Position numbers and translations under genes: made by a program. 64,000 nt of DNA from Farysia itapuensis. Taxonomy: Eukaryota; Basidiomycota; Ustilaginomycetes; Ustilaginales; Ustilaginaceae. Shown here piece after piece: positions 8,897-19,399 of the stretch. Numbering within the stretch: position 1 is the first letter of the stretch; the number at the start of each line of letters is the position of its first letter. Location of the stretch: positions 62,001 through 126,000 of the forward strand of contig JALBYC010000026.1 of NCBI GenBank assembly GCA_023212645.1, read 5' to 3'. The notes below the pieces were generated by a model. It saw only the letters and a program-made list of their open reading frames with translations. It did not search any database and was not told the DNA's origin.

Positions 8897-11008
8897 ATGT
8901 CTGGCAACACGGAAACCTTTGGCTTTGCCGCCGATATCAGCCAGCTTCTGGATCTGATTATCAACACTTTCTACTCCAACAAGGAGATTTTCCTGCGAGA
9001 ACTGATCTCCAACTCCTCCGATGCGTTGGACAAGGTTCGCTACACCGCTCTCACCGACCCCTCGGTTCTCGAGACGGAGAAGGATCTCTACATTCGAATC
9101 ACTCCTGACAAGGAGAACAAATGCCTGACCATTCGGGACACTGGTATCGGCATGACCAAGGCTGACCTGGTCAACAACATCGGTACCATTGCAAAGTCCG
9201 GCACCAAGGCTTTCATGGAGGCCCTCAGCTCCGGCGCTGATATCTCCATGATCGGCCAGTTCGGTGTCGGTTTCTACTCTGCTTACCTCGTCGCAGAGAA
9301 GGTGCAGGTTATCACCAAGCACAATGACGACGAACAATACATTTGGGAGTCGGCCGCCGGTGGCACTTTCACCATTACCCAGGACACTGTCAACCCATCG
9401 ATCGGTCGAGGTACCGAGATGCGACTCTACCTCAAGGAGGACCAGATGGAGTACATCGAGGAGAAGCGAATCCGCGAGATCGTCAAGAAGCACTCTGAGT
9501 TCATCTCTTACCCCATTCAGCTCGTTGTGACCAAGGAGGTCGAGCGCGAGGTTGAGGAGGAAGAAGAGGACGTTGACGAGGAGAAGAAGTCCAAGATCGA
9601 GGAAGTCGATGACGAGGATGACAAGAAGGACAAGCCCAAGAAAAAGGTCAAGGAGATGCAGACTGAGCAGGAAGAGCTTAACAAGACCAAGCCTTTGTGG
9701 ACACGTGAACCCAAGCAGATTACTCCTGAGGAGTACTCGTCCTTCTACAAGTCTCTCTCCAACGATTGGGAAGATCACCTGGCCGTCAAGCACTTCTCCG
9801 TCGAGGGGCAGCTCGAGTTCAAGGCTCTGCTCTTCATCCCCAAGCGTGCGCCATTTGACCTGTTCGAGACGAAGAAGAAGCGCAACAACATCAAGCTTTA
9901 CGTCCGAAGAGTCTTCATCATGGATGACTGTGAAGACATCATCCCCGAGTACCTTAATTTCGTCAAGGGTATCGTTGACTCTGAGGATTTGCCACTCAAC
10001 ATTTCCCGAGAGACCCTGCAGCAGAACAAGATCCTCAAAGTCATCCGCAAGAACGTGGTCAAGAAGACTATGGACATGATCTCGGAGATTGCCGAGGACA
10101 AGGACAACTTTGCCAAGTTCTACGAGGCTTTCGGTAAGAACATCAAGCTTGGTATTCACGAGGACGCCACCAACCGAACCAAGCTTGCCGAGTTCCTGCG
10201 ATTCAACTCGACCAAGTCGGGCGAAGAGATGACCTCGCTCAAGGACTACATCACCCGCATGCCCCAGGATGGCAAGAACAACTCCATCTTCTACCTTACT
10301 GGCGAGTCGCTCAGCTCGATCCGAGACTCGCCTTTCTTGGAGCGATTGAAGAAGAAGGGCCTCGAGGTATTGCTCATGGTCGACCCTATCGATGAGTACG
10401 CCGTCACTCAGCTCAAGGAGTTCGAGGGCAAGAAGCTCGTCTGCGTTTCGAAAGAAGGCCTCGAGCTTGAGGAGTCTGACGACGAGAAGAAGCAGCGCGA
10501 GGAGGACACCAAGAACACCGAAGACCTTTGCAAGACTGTCAAGGAGATCTTGGGTGACAAGGTCGAGAAGGTGGTCGTGTCTAACCGAATTGTTGGCTCG
10601 CCATGCGTTTTGGTCACCAACACCTTTGGTTGGTCTGCCAACATGGAGCGAATCATGAAGGCGCAGGCTCTGCGCGATTCGAGCATGTCGCAATACATGG
10701 CTGCCAAGAAGACGCTCGAGCTCAACCCCAGCAACCCGATCGTCAAGGAGCTCGTCGCCAAATCGAGCCAGGACAAGAACGACACCACTGTTCGCGACTT
10801 GACTGTGCTCCTGTACGAGACTGCTCTGCTCACATCGGGCTTCACCTTGGAACAGCCCCACGACTTTGCCAACCGTCTCTACAAGCTCATCTCGCTCGGA
10901 CTGTCGATTGACGACACCGGAATCGACGCTTCTGCCGAAGATGACAACAAGGCCGACGCCGCCACCGAGGAGGTCGCTGGCGAGTCTGCCATGGAGTCCA
11001 TCGACTAA
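8897..11008 (+). CDS. HSP90: Cytosolic chaperone HSP90
   Basis: 703 residues, intronless, from the ATG at 8897. The N-terminal GHKL ATPase has [32 protein letters not shown] and [17 protein letters not shown]. An acidic/basic charged linker (about residues 215-255) follows, then the middle domain with the [12 protein letters not shown] catalytic-loop segment and the C-terminal dimerisation domain. Length and linker fit cytosolic Hsp90 rather than the ER or mitochondrial forms. The last five residues are MESID, whereas cytosolic Hsp90s normally end in MEEVD, the docking site for TPR co-chaperones. The terminal Asp and the Met are kept; the two positions E-V before Asp are S-I. Strong codon bias suggests high expression. 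A heat-shock element lies upstream, and the gene converges on ATP10. Confidence 0.97.
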   Translation: MSGNTETFGFAADISQLLDLIINTFYSNKEIFLRELISNSSDALDKVRYTALTDPSVLETEKDLYIRITPDKENKCLTIRDTGIGMTKADLVNNIGTIAKSGTKAFMEALSSGADISMIGQFGVGFYSAYLVAEKVQVITKHNDDEQYIWESAAGGTFTITQDTVNPSIGRGTEMRLYLKEDQMEYIEEKRIREIVKKHSEFISYPIQLVVTKEVEREVEEEEEDVDEEKKSKIEEVDDEDDKKDKPKKKVKEMQTEQEELNKTKPLWTREPKQITPEEYSSFYKSLSNDWEDHLAVKHFSVEGQLEFKALLFIPKRAPFDLFETKKKRNNIKLYVRRVFIMDDCEDIIPEYLNFVKGIVDSEDLPLNISRETLQQNKILKVIRKNVVKKTMDMISEIAEDKDNFAKFYEAFGKNIKLGIHEDATNRTKLAEFLRFNSTKSGEEMTSLKDYITRMPQDGKNNSIFYLTGESLSSIRDSPFLERLKKKGLEVLLMVDPIDEYAVTQLKEFEGKKLVCVSKEGLELEESDDEKKQREEDTKNTEDLCKTVKEILGDKVEKVVVSNRIVGSPCVLVTNTFGWSANMERIMKAQALRDSSMSQYMAAKKTLELNPSNPIVKELVAKSSQDKNDTTVRDLTVLLYETALLTSGFTLEQPHDFANRLYKLISLGLSIDDTGIDASAEDDNKADAATEEVAGESAMESID

Positions 11009-11086
11009 ACGCATGTACATTTCATCCCTCCAAAATTCACACTTGACGAAGTAATTCAATAGTATCCTTGCGACATATGCATGTGC

Positions 11087-12148
11087 CTACTTCTTATGTG
11101 AACTGGATCCTTTTGGTGGACTGCTTTGTCGGTTGAGCAGGACGCTTGTGCAAGCTGTAAGAGCTCTTGACTCTGCCGTTTCGGCGAATGCGCACCCTGC
11201 CCAGCGAACACGGCCGTTTTGGTCGACGAGGTACGTGTAGCCAACGTGCTTGTTGTGATAGCCTATCGCGTCTTGGACCAATTCCAGATTCTCGTGACTC
11301 AACAGGTAGGTGGATTGCAGTGGTTCCGCAATTTGCGCCCTGAGCGAGGACACGAACAGCGACACCATGAAGGACTTGAGCAGATTTGCTTGTAGATTGA
11401 TCTTTTGACATTATACGAGTCAGTATCTATGCTCGAGAAGTGAGACCGAGCAACTTACCTGGACGAGCTGGAAGAGGGGGTGGGAGGCGTGCATCTTGAA
11501 GGTTTCTTCATAAAAGCTCTTTGTATGCTCTTCGCTGATCTTGCTGTTGTTGATGGTGACTATGCTGACTTTGTTACGAAGGACGTCGACGGTGTTGACT
11601 TTGGCTTTATCAGAAAGCCGCGTTCCTTCGATACGGGGGAACCACTTTGATTTCTCTTCTCTGATCATCGAAGTTGGAGCTCGCCATGTCTTTCCGCCAT
11701 GCGACTTGATAGCGTTAAAGTCGTGAAAGTAGCCTCGCGTTACCTCCTTCACGACCGCCTTTCTTGAGGCTAGTCGATGTTCGTCAGACAAAAGCTGTTG
11801 TTTTCTCTCCTGTTTTGTTTGAGGAGTTGATGAGGGTGCGAAGGGCACGCCCAGCGCAATGGACAGAAAAGGGAGTGGTTGGAGATTTAGCTCGTCAGGC
11901 GATGAGAAGCTTTCAACCACCAAGGGAGCACCATGAACTGGTTCGGCTGCTGACGGCCTCGGTGTCGAAGAATCTTTGGGTGTTGGTGATGATGTCGTTG
12001 CACTTGTTTCGGGAGACTTGCCCGGAGACGAAGTTGAAGACGAAGATGTCCATGACGAGGAAGATGTATACAGCGAGCGAGAAAGTTTGGAAGAGCTAGC
12101 CTGACCAAGGCGTGACAACGGGCGAAGCATGATCCCGATGCTACTCAT
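11087..12148 (-). CDS. ATP10: Mitochondrial ATP synthase assembly factor ATP10
   Basis: Two exons: 11459-12148 and 11087-11401, separated by a 57-nt intron with a GTAAGT donor and AG acceptor, phase 0. The join reads FQLVQ-INLQANLLKSF, restoring the conserved Atp10 region. Total 334 residues from the ATG at 12148, or 328 from the ATG at 12130, where a basic/Ser-rich mitochondrial presequence (MLRPLSRLGQASSSKLSRSL) begins. Conserved Atp10 features are YFHDFNAIKSHGGKTWRAP, KWFPRIEG and, in exon 2, the thioredoxin-like C-terminal part YLVDQNGRVRWAGCAFA. In yeast, Atp10 chaperones Atp6 into the F0 sector at the inner mitochondrial membrane. The low-complexity Ser/Thr/Pro region before the conserved part is not family-typical. 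Start choice is the only real uncertainty. Confidence 0.88.
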
Positions 12149-12599
12149 TCTCAGCTGATAGGCCGCAGATGGAGCAGAAGAAGGTGAGCTGAAGGAAATG
12201 GCAGAACGAACTTCCGACTTCCGTGATCTTATTTTCATTTGTGACTTGTCAGAGCCAGATTTGTGACAGGACGTTGCTGCCCAACAGCGCAAACAGCGCC
12301 AACGTAGACACCAAACAACACCGTATGTCGCCTGTCTAGCCTCGAAGCAAGATCAAATGAGGCTGCGTGTACGGATGTGCAGATCAGCTACTTTTCTGCG
12401 CTTTCATGCGGAGACTTGGAGGTTGCCGCCTCAGTATAAGTCTGCACCATTTCGAGATAAGCATGCTGATTCATCTCGGCTGGATATTCTTTGCCATGCT
12501 TGGATGCGTCTCTGAGTCCCAAGAAATTTTCTCTCTGGCCCAGACTCACCCATTCCTGTCAAGTCCTCTCTGATTCTCGCCATCACTCTCCCTTTCAGC
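12149..12599. other. Divergent intergenic region ATP10 / aquaporin
   Basis: About 450 bp between divergent starts. The minus-strand ATP10 frame stays open for 48 codons upstream of the chosen ATG (with an in-frame ATG at 12238), so part may be coding or leader. I see no RNA gene or repeat. Confidence 0.5.
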
Positions 12600-14921
12600 A
12601 TGAGTTCGCATGAGTCGCCAGCTGATCCGGCGGCTTCTGAGACTGCGTCAGAACACAACAGGCCGTTGTCGCGTCGACCAAGTATATTGCACTCAGCTCG
12701 AGCTAGTACGTCAAATGTAGTGCCAAGAAGCCAGAGATCACATTCTGGCTACGAGACTATCGTGAGCGAGGCTCCAACCTCCGGTCGTCCACTATGGAGT
12801 CTTGGGACGACACTCCCGCGAGTTCGTCGCGTCAATTCGAAAGCACCATCAGTCAACGTCGACCCGGAGCCCAGTCCTCTCCCATTGAAAGATGTGGCTG
12901 TATCTGACACACCATCCTCATCCTTGGCTGTAAGATCAATTGACTACGCTGGTACAGAAGCTGAAGGTTCAGAGCTGTGTCATGCTAGTTCACGCTCTTC
13001 CATCGAGCATCCTCAGTCCTTGCCAATAATCGACGAAGACACATCTCTTCAGCGTCAAGGCATAGCAAGCAAAGAAGCCTCAACAGCGTCCGGCCCGAGC
13101 ATTGCAGCAGCATACGAGCACGAGAAAGACTCTACAGATCCGCAAGCTACTTTAGTCCAAGCTAGACAGCAACTTCTTCGCGAGGCACAGAAGCCACAGA
13201 ATGCGGACAGTGTCGACGATAGTGCTGTGGACGCAAACTGTGAGACGCTGTTGTTCGATACTCCACCACATCACATCAAGACGGCGTCACTTCCGCTTCT
13301 TCCTTCACAAGAACTCAGGTATTCTGACCGGTCAAAGAATTTGGATGACCTCGAACAGTCCAAAGACCAGAACCACGATGCTGGCGGTAAAACGGAAAAG
13401 TCGGCGTTGCAGAAGACTCGACATCCTGGTCTGTCTGGTGCTCGACCGCCACCGAGAGGTCGAGCTGCTGGTGGACCTGCAGTAGGTGTTGGTACTCGCA
13501 GGCCATCCACTCAGCAATCACAAGCAACCCCGGCTGCTGCTCGCGATTCATCGGCGACGCCATCAGGTGATTACTTCGGCCATGGCGCTGCTTACCACGA
13601 CTCGATCTCAGCAACTAAGCAGTGTGGCTCTGACGAAAAGAGCGTCGAGCACATAGAGACCCGGCCCGTAGGCGGCAGAAGCCAGACTCAACACAGCACC
13701 GCACGCGAAACACGAAATGCGTGGATGAAGAATAATATGCCCAATCAGACCGATCAAGAAAAGGACCAATCAGATGAGACTCACAGCCAACTCACTGCAG
13801 TATCTCCGTCCGCTCACCCTTCAGACAGTCTCTGGCTGGGGGGCCAGAACGTAGCTCAGGATGGTTCAATCATGTTTCCAACCATTCTTTCTAAATATCG
13901 ATACCGAGCTCGAGAGTTTCTGGCTGAAACGCTCGCATGCATGCTACTGCTCGTTGTCGGTACATCAGTGGACTGTCAAGTCACTCTATCCCAGTCCATG
14001 GGCTCCAACGCAGGCTCGTACGCGAACCAAAACTGGGCGTGGGGTCTCGCGGTTGCGTCCACGATCTACCTCAGCGGCGGACGTAGTGGTGCGCACTGCA
14101 ATCCAGCCGTCACCCTTGGTCTGGCAGTGTATCGTGGGTTTCCTTGGAAGCAAGTCCCAGTTTACTGGGCCGCCCAGGTTTTGGGTTCATTTCTCGGCGC
14201 TGCTATCACCTACGGCATCTACCTTCCTGCTCTCGATAACTACGAGGGCGGAAGCCATATTCGTACGCTTTCTGGCTCGCATGGCACAGGTCGTCTTTTT
14301 GTCACTGTGCCCGAGCTAGTTTTCACTCGAGCATCAGGATTCGGCACCGAGGTTACCGCAACCAGCATACTGATGGCCATGATTCTCGCAGTGGGCGACG
14401 AAACCAACGCACCGCCGTCTGATGGACTGTCTGCTCTCGTCTTGGGTCTGGTCGTAGTAATGATCGGTATGTCGCTTGGCTGGCCAACAAGCTACGCCAT
14501 ATCACCAAGTAGAGACCTCGGGCCTCGGATTTTCCTGTCCATGGTGGGCTATGGTTCCGAGCTGTGGACCCACAATTCATACTGGTGGCTGTATGGTCCT
14601 ATTTGTGGCTGCCTGGTTGGAGCGCTGATTGGTGGCTTGCTGTACGATCTTGCCATCTTCACGGGCGAAGAGTCCCCAATCAACTACACGTCCCACGGCT
14701 GGGCGCGTTCCACGCCTGCACATCTTTTCAATAGGCTAACCGACGCTGTTGATCGAGCCCGACTCACCTATTGCAAGAGATCGAACACATCTAAGGCAAA
14801 CATCAGCGATGCGGTCACCGAACCTCAATTAGCTCTAAGGACCTCTCATCGGCGTGCATCCCCAGTGTCCCGCGAGCTCGTACAGCAGGAGCAAGGACTA
14901 TCGCAACCCCGATCTGAATGA
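12600..14921 (+). CDS. Aquaglyceroporin-like MIP channel with long N-terminal extension
   Basis: 773 residues from the ATG at 12600. The first 430 or so residues are low-complexity (Ser/Thr/Gln/Arg-rich, no membrane segments). A six-helix major-intrinsic-protein domain follows from about residue 437 (YRAREFLAETLACMLLLVVG). The first pore loop is canonical (GAHCNPAVTLG). The second reads SYAISPSRDLGPR, so the usual NPA is SPS while the following R-D-L-G-P-R is retained. Family knowledge: MIPs conduct water, glycerol and small solutes, and fungal Fps1/Yfl054-type channels have long cytosolic tails and altered NPA motifs. Location is probably the plasma membrane. It lies immediately upstream of the secreted-protein cluster; a functional link is not implied. 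Confidence 0.88.
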   Translation: MSSHESPADPAASETASEHNRPLSRRPSILHSARASTSNVVPRSQRSHSGYETIVSEAPTSGRPLWSLGTTLPRVRRVNSKAPSVNVDPEPSPLPLKDVAVSDTPSSSLAVRSIDYAGTEAEGSELCHASSRSSIEHPQSLPIIDEDTSLQRQGIASKEASTASGPSIAAAYEHEKDSTDPQATLVQARQQLLREAQKPQNADSVDDSAVDANCETLLFDTPPHHIKTASLPLLPSQELRYSDRSKNLDDLEQSKDQNHDAGGKTEKSALQKTRHPGLSGARPPPRGRAAGGPAVGVGTRRPSTQQSQATPAAARDSSATPSGDYFGHGAAYHDSISATKQCGSDEKSVEHIETRPVGGRSQTQHSTARETRNAWMKNNMPNQTDQEKDQSDETHSQLTAVSPSAHPSDSLWLGGQNVAQDGSIMFPTILSKYRYRAREFLAETLACMLLLVVGTSVDCQVTLSQSMGSNAGSYANQNWAWGLAVASTIYLSGGRSGAHCNPAVTLGLAVYRGFPWKQVPVYWAAQVLGSFLGAAITYGIYLPALDNYEGGSHIRTLSGSHGTGRLFVTVPELVFTRASGFGTEVTATSILMAMILAVGDETNAPPSDGLSALVLGLVVVMIGMSLGWPTSYAISPSRDLGPRIFLSMVGYGSELWTHNSYWWLYGPICGCLVGALIGGLLYDLAIFTGEESPINYTSHGWARSTPAHLFNRLTDAVDRARLTYCKRSNTSKANISDAVTEPQLALRTSHRRASPVSRELVQQEQGLSQPRSE

Positions 14922-15214
14922 TCGAACACAGCCTAATGAAGTGATGGGGATGCCTCGGGTAAACAAACACCGATGGTAAGTCCGGTAGCAATCAGCTGAA
15001 CGTTCACCAGGAAGCTCATCCGGACAACGTTGGCAACCAGCGCATGAACGCCAACAGACCATTCGTATTTCATACTTCCATGCCGATGAGTACTTTGATG
15101 AAACTGCTCCTTGAAGCGCAGCAATACCTTCTCAACGTGTATAGGTCAAGTTGTTCATGACAATCATATGCAAACAGCTCCAACTAAGCCGTTGCTTTCT
15201 GGAAGAGGCCTACC

Positions 15215-17146
15215 ATGCGAACAGCCTTGAAGAAGATTGGCAGTACATCATGTCTGACAAGAGCGACGTCCCTGATGCTCGGGGTGTTTGCTTTGGTTGT
15301 GCTGTCGAGGCCAATGCCAATGGACTCCACGGTACATTTGCCCATCACAAGCAATCAAAACGCGTGGTGGACAAGTGCACTGGATCACGCTCTGGAATCG
15401 TCTTCATTCCGCCGCGTAGATACGGATCTGGTACCCAGTGTGGAGCATACCGACTCCTTACAGCACACGAGCGACAGTGCTCATGCTAGCGCTGATTTTG
15501 TGCCGGACTCGCAGCTTCCACGCAATGCGGCTAGTCACGCCTCAACACAACACGCGGCTATTGGATTGAGCCCGCAGTCAAACGAGCTTTTTAACGATCA
15601 ACAGTTGCTACCGCAAATCAGCGGCTGGACCCACGAGCCTGTGTTCAACTTCTGGCCGAGTCTCAATCACCCAGTGCACGAACACGAGACCATGCACCTG
15701 AATTCGAACGGTCATCTACATATGTCGTCGTATGTACTTCCGGAGGCCCGCGAATCGCAGCCCGAACACGCTTCTTCGCAATCTTTGGTGATGAGCGACG
15801 CCTACCTGGCTACCTTGCCAGAGCCCGCGGCGAAAGATCATCGTCTCGCGCCTTGGGGAAGCTATTCAGACGAGTTGTTTCATCTGACAGATCGTAGCTC
15901 TGCCTACCAGGGAGTAGCAGCCAGAGGTCATCACGATCCTTCTACATCTGACTTTTCGCCTGGACAATCATCACGTCACTCCATGAGCGCACTCGACTCA
16001 TCAAGAAAACCATCAAAGCCCAAGAACGGGAGAGGCACAATTCCAGGCTCCAAATTTCTTGAACATCATCCACAGTTTAGCGTTCAATACAACGTCCCGC
16101 CCACATTACCCGAAATGAGTTCAGAGGCTGATCGGCTCAAGATGGACATCAATCAAAACCTTTTCAGCAACGCACTGAAATGGACTTCGAATGGCGATGA
16201 AACGATCAACTCGATCTACAGAGACGATCAATTTCACCAATTTGTCCGGCGAATTAAGCACCGTAAGTTTTGGTTCGTAGCAGAGCCTCGCGAGCCATGG
16301 CTGCACGGACGGCTCGTTGTTGCACCCCACAAATCTTTCTCACGCGGTAGCGTCATGTTTAACCCAGAACCGGGAGTCAAGAGCCTCCTGTTTTCATTCT
16401 GGATTCCGTCGACGGACGGAGGATACAGACGGCTGCAATATGTTGGTTCTGCGTCATTGGCTGTTGATGATGCCACAGAGATACTGAATCGGCCGAAAGT
16501 ATCACAAGATGCTTCGAGCCAGCCTCTGACTACGTTAGTGCCACCCTTGCCTCGAGTTGTTGCGCCTCTCAGGCAAAATATACCCGCTTCTTCTTTTGGA
16601 CGCTACACATCAGCTCGAGCCTGGTTGAAATCTTATCCTATGGTCGAGCAAATACTTCCAGCGGACTCTGAAGCGAGGATCCAAATCTCTCAAAATCTCA
16701 TCTCTGAGACACACAGATACGCGGAACAAATCAAAGATGTCGCCAACAACATCTTTTTCAATGGCCACGCAGTTTGGCAAAATACACCAGAGGAAACGAT
16801 GCTCAATGCCAAGACTGACGTTGCCGCAGGTATCTTTCGCTACCATAAGCGTTCAAAACTGCTATTTCTGGCAAGATCCGAGACACTGCGCCTGTTGCCC
16901 TATCGCGTCATCTTAATCCCGTATCAGATTCAAGGTCCTCGAGCCAAGTTGTTCAGCAGCTCTCTGCGAGGCAGATCGCATGTGTTCACTTTATGGGCTG
17001 CAAGCGATGTGCCTGGCGGCAAACATGCAGGGCAATATCTGTTCGTCAGCGGAGGTGCCGTCAGTACCAAAGACACTGAGGACGTTTTGCGACATGGCGT
17101 GAACACGATGAAGCAACTTACCGAAGCAGGGCTTCACAGCATGTAA
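15215..17146 (+). CDS. Secreted effector-like protein, cluster member 1
   Basis: 643 residues from the ATG at 15215. A hydrophobic segment (LMLGVFALVVLS, about residues 20-31) ends a probable signal peptide; the next in-frame ATG at 15275 would give a shorter one. PMPMD and then WWTSALDHAL follow, the N-terminal motif shared by all five members. Residues about 50-270 are low-complexity, His/Ser-rich. The C-terminal half holds two diverged copies of one unit: FLEHHPQF plus module 1 (about 276-425), and WLKSYPMVEQIL plus module 2 (about 464-643). No cysteine occurs after the signal peptide. I recognise no catalytic motif. The arrangement resembles tandem effector families of smut fungi; the Ustilago maydis eff1 family is the comparison I would make, unverified. 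Confidence 0.75.
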   Translation: MRTALKKIGSTSCLTRATSLMLGVFALVVLSRPMPMDSTVHLPITSNQNAWWTSALDHALESSSFRRVDTDLVPSVEHTDSLQHTSDSAHASADFVPDSQLPRNAASHASTQHAAIGLSPQSNELFNDQQLLPQISGWTHEPVFNFWPSLNHPVHEHETMHLNSNGHLHMSSYVLPEARESQPEHASSQSLVMSDAYLATLPEPAAKDHRLAPWGSYSDELFHLTDRSSAYQGVAARGHHDPSTSDFSPGQSSRHSMSALDSSRKPSKPKNGRGTIPGSKFLEHHPQFSVQYNVPPTLPEMSSEADRLKMDINQNLFSNALKWTSNGDETINSIYRDDQFHQFVRRIKHRKFWFVAEPREPWLHGRLVVAPHKSFSRGSVMFNPEPGVKSLLFSFWIPSTDGGYRRLQYVGSASLAVDDATEILNRPKVSQDASSQPLTTLVPPLPRVVAPLRQNIPASSFGRYTSARAWLKSYPMVEQILPADSEARIQISQNLISETHRYAEQIKDVANNIFFNGHAVWQNTPEETMLNAKTDVAAGIFRYHKRSKLLFLARSETLRLLPYRVILIPYQIQGPRAKLFSSSLRGRSHVFTLWAASDVPGGKHAGQYLFVSGGAVSTKDTEDVLRHGVNTMKQLTEAGLHSM

Positions 17147-17500
17147 TGAAAGCACGAGTTACTTTCCCTCATCATTTTCATGTAGCGCTTACACTCGTAT
17201 ATAATGTTAGTAGTCGCTGAAGAGCGGGCAGGGATAGATTATGTCGCCAGAGGTCAGGTTGGATTTCTCGGAAGAGCTCCCGTCGATCTCCCGGAAAGAG
17301 GTGCACAGTCGAAGAGTATACACTTGCAAAACGAAGGCTCAGGCTTGTTTGAAGTCACCTCAGGTACCAACGCCAGCAAATGAAGAAGATCGGACAGCTT
17401 CCGGTATATATGACGCGACCGCGCTTGGAAGCTCTTGTCGTATCTAACGGCGTCTCGTCTACACTGGTCCGAAAATCCTGCCAATCATCAACGCTCTGCA
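17147..17500. other. Spacer between cluster members 1 and 2
   Basis: 354 bp holding the 3' region of member 1 and the promoter of member 2, with a TATA-like element at 17405-17411. No other gene is visible. Confidence 0.6.
17405..17411 (+). promoter_or_regulatory. TATA-like element of cluster member 2
   Basis: TATATAT about 90 bp upstream of the ATG at 17501. Placement is typical for a fungal core promoter; no experimental support. Confidence 0.4.
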
Positions 17501-19399
17501 ATGAAAAGCAGCATACTCATCAAGGCAGCTGGGGTCGTGGTAATCGTTGTTGCAGTAACGAAGGTCAGAGCCCAGCCAATGAAGAACGGAAACGACGCAG
17601 ATGCTCCTCATCTCAGGAACAAGTGGTGGACAGATGCAATCGATCACGTTTTAGATCAGTCTGCAGCGGCGAACACTGATCCGAACGCAATTGTTGACGA
17701 ACAGCCTCGGGGTAAGTCTATCTCCAACGCTGAGGATACGTATCCAGCCTTTCAGAGCCAAGAGCCTGGCTGGCATTTGCCTTCGACTTGGATGCGGGAC
17801 TCAGAGCCAGGTGCTGGATCGCATAGGGAGGTCACTCCTGATTTGCACGAATCAGCCGACATAAACAACGAAGAATGGCCTCAGAGGCTCTTTCCTAACT
17901 TGGACAGCACAATCAAAGGTTTGCTCGACAGCGGACACAACGTTGTCGACGTCTTGGCCTTACCGGAGACTCCCCGCGCAGGTGACGCATTGCACCACGA
18001 CGCCCAGTCGAGCACCTCTGTAAGACCTGATTCACCCCAGCTTTCAGTGTTCGAAGACCTGACTCCACTGGACACCACAAGAAGGTACGCATCACACGAG
18101 GACTGGTCTTCAATTGATCAGCCCAGCTGGTCGTTTTCAGGTTCTTCCAACGACCAAAAGGATCTTAGACGTCTGGAAGGAGAATCTGACCATCTGACAA
18201 GCCCTGAAGCTTCAAGCCAACCTGCGTTCAGGCGAAAGAGAACCCGACCCACTGTTCCAGCGACCTCTTTCCTCAATCACCATCCATATTTTCTCGAGCA
18301 GCCAAGTCGACATAGCATGCCTCATGGTATTACTGTTGTGCACGAAAGAAGTCCTGACGCTCAGCGTCTTAAGAACATCATCAATGCGTCATTGTTTCAC
18401 AACAAGCTGCAATGGGTCCAGAACAGTGACAGCATGATAGATACAACAAGTCCGAAGGCCGCTGTTCGACAATTTGTACAACGCATCAACTCCAGAGATA
18501 CGCTGTTCGTGACCAAAGATATTGAGGAACTGAAGTCGATGGGATTTCATCGACAGCTTGTGGCAATCCCGCACAGATTCTATAAAGGTGGCTCTGTAGT
18601 TTTTGGTCCAGATGTCGGAACTGGACGTCTGTTGTTCACCTTTTGGACTCATTCCCAAGACGACCTTCCATCTCGACTGCAATACGTGGGCTCCGCATCT
18701 GTGACGCCAGAAGATGCAACCAGAGCTATCAGACACGTTCATCAACAACAACATGAATCAGAACATGTACTCTCGGATCCTGCGGGTGAGGCCCCGCTAC
18801 TAACAATTGCCCCTCCTCGAGGTACCACTGTGAAGTTCGTGCCCGATATGACCACGGGTGTGTATCCGAACTCGATTGAGTGGCTCAAGCATCTTCCCGT
18901 CTTAGAGCAGGTCAGTGACGCAGAGCCCGAACGGAGGCTGTCGATCTCGGTAGGATTGGTTTCGAAGCTGCATGCGGACGCGGAAGTATCGAAAGCAGCT
19001 GCGAACACATTGTTGTTTGGTGGACATGTTGTCTGGGAGGACCAGCCCTTGCAGCTTATGCTGCGCCCTGGAAATGCGGCTCGCGTTGTCCGTCATCATA
19101 AAAGCTCGCCAGTGCTATACCTGGTCAAGCCGGAGCTGTCAAAGTTCCTGCCCTACCAGATAGTTCTAGTCCCCTACGAAATTCAAGGTACACGAGCTCG
19201 CCTTTTCGATCACTCTCTTAGGACCGAGGGACATCCTTTTACTATGTGGGCATCCCAAACACCCGCAGATGGCAAAGATGCGAGGAGGTTTGACTTTGTC
19301 AGCGGTGGTTACCTCAGTTTTACGAAGACGGAAGCCGTGCTTCAGCACGCAGACAGCACGATGAAAAGTTTAGCGGAAGGCGTCTCACATAGTGTGTAG
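17501..19399 (+). CDS. Secreted effector-like protein, cluster member 2
   Basis: 632 residues from the ATG at 17501; the frame extends upstream only to TTG, and 17501 places a clean signal peptide first (MKSSILIKAAGVVVIVVAV, cleavage probably after VRA). Then come QPM and WWTDAIDHVL. The middle is low-complexity and shares SPQLSVF and LTPLDT with member 3. A basic stretch RRKRTRP precedes FLNHHPYF (about residue 252), module 1 (about 285-410) and the second unit from WLKHLPVLEQV (about 458) to the end. Between modules the correspondence is direct: LFHNKLQW with LLFGGHVVW, LFVTKD with LYLVKPE, LVAIPHRF with IVLVPYEI, FTFW with FTMW, and YVGSAS with FVSGGY. The mature chain is cysteine-free. 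Members 2 and 3 are the closest pair by eye. Confidence 0.77.
   Translation: MKSSILIKAAGVVVIVVAVTKVRAQPMKNGNDADAPHLRNKWWTDAIDHVLDQSAAANTDPNAIVDEQPRGKSISNAEDTYPAFQSQEPGWHLPSTWMRDSEPGAGSHREVTPDLHESADINNEEWPQRLFPNLDSTIKGLLDSGHNVVDVLALPETPRAGDALHHDAQSSTSVRPDSPQLSVFEDLTPLDTTRRYASHEDWSSIDQPSWSFSGSSNDQKDLRRLEGESDHLTSPEASSQPAFRRKRTRPTVPATSFLNHHPYFLEQPSRHSMPHGITVVHERSPDAQRLKNIINASLFHNKLQWVQNSDSMIDTTSPKAAVRQFVQRINSRDTLFVTKDIEELKSMGFHRQLVAIPHRFYKGGSVVFGPDVGTGRLLFTFWTHSQDDLPSRLQYVGSASVTPEDATRAIRHVHQQQHESEHVLSDPAGEAPLLTIAPPRGTTVKFVPDMTTGVYPNSIEWLKHLPVLEQVSDAEPERRLSISVGLVSKLHADAEVSKAAANTLLFGGHVVWEDQPLQLMLRPGNAARVVRHHKSSPVLYLVKPELSKFLPYQIVLVPYEIQGTRARLFDHSLRTEGHPFTMWASQTPADGKDARRFDFVSGGYLSFTKTEAVLQHADSTMKSLAEGVSHSV

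Noticed and set aside
8729..11059. 776-codon open frame antisense to HSP90
   Set aside because: It mirrors the strongly biased HSP90 codons, is Leu/Val/Asp-rich without domain-like order, and spans the whole sense gene. Long antisense frames are a known by-product of codon bias.
15151..15489. 112-codon frame overlapping the start of cluster member 1
   Set aside because: Different frame from a clear paralogous family member; no signal peptide or family motif.
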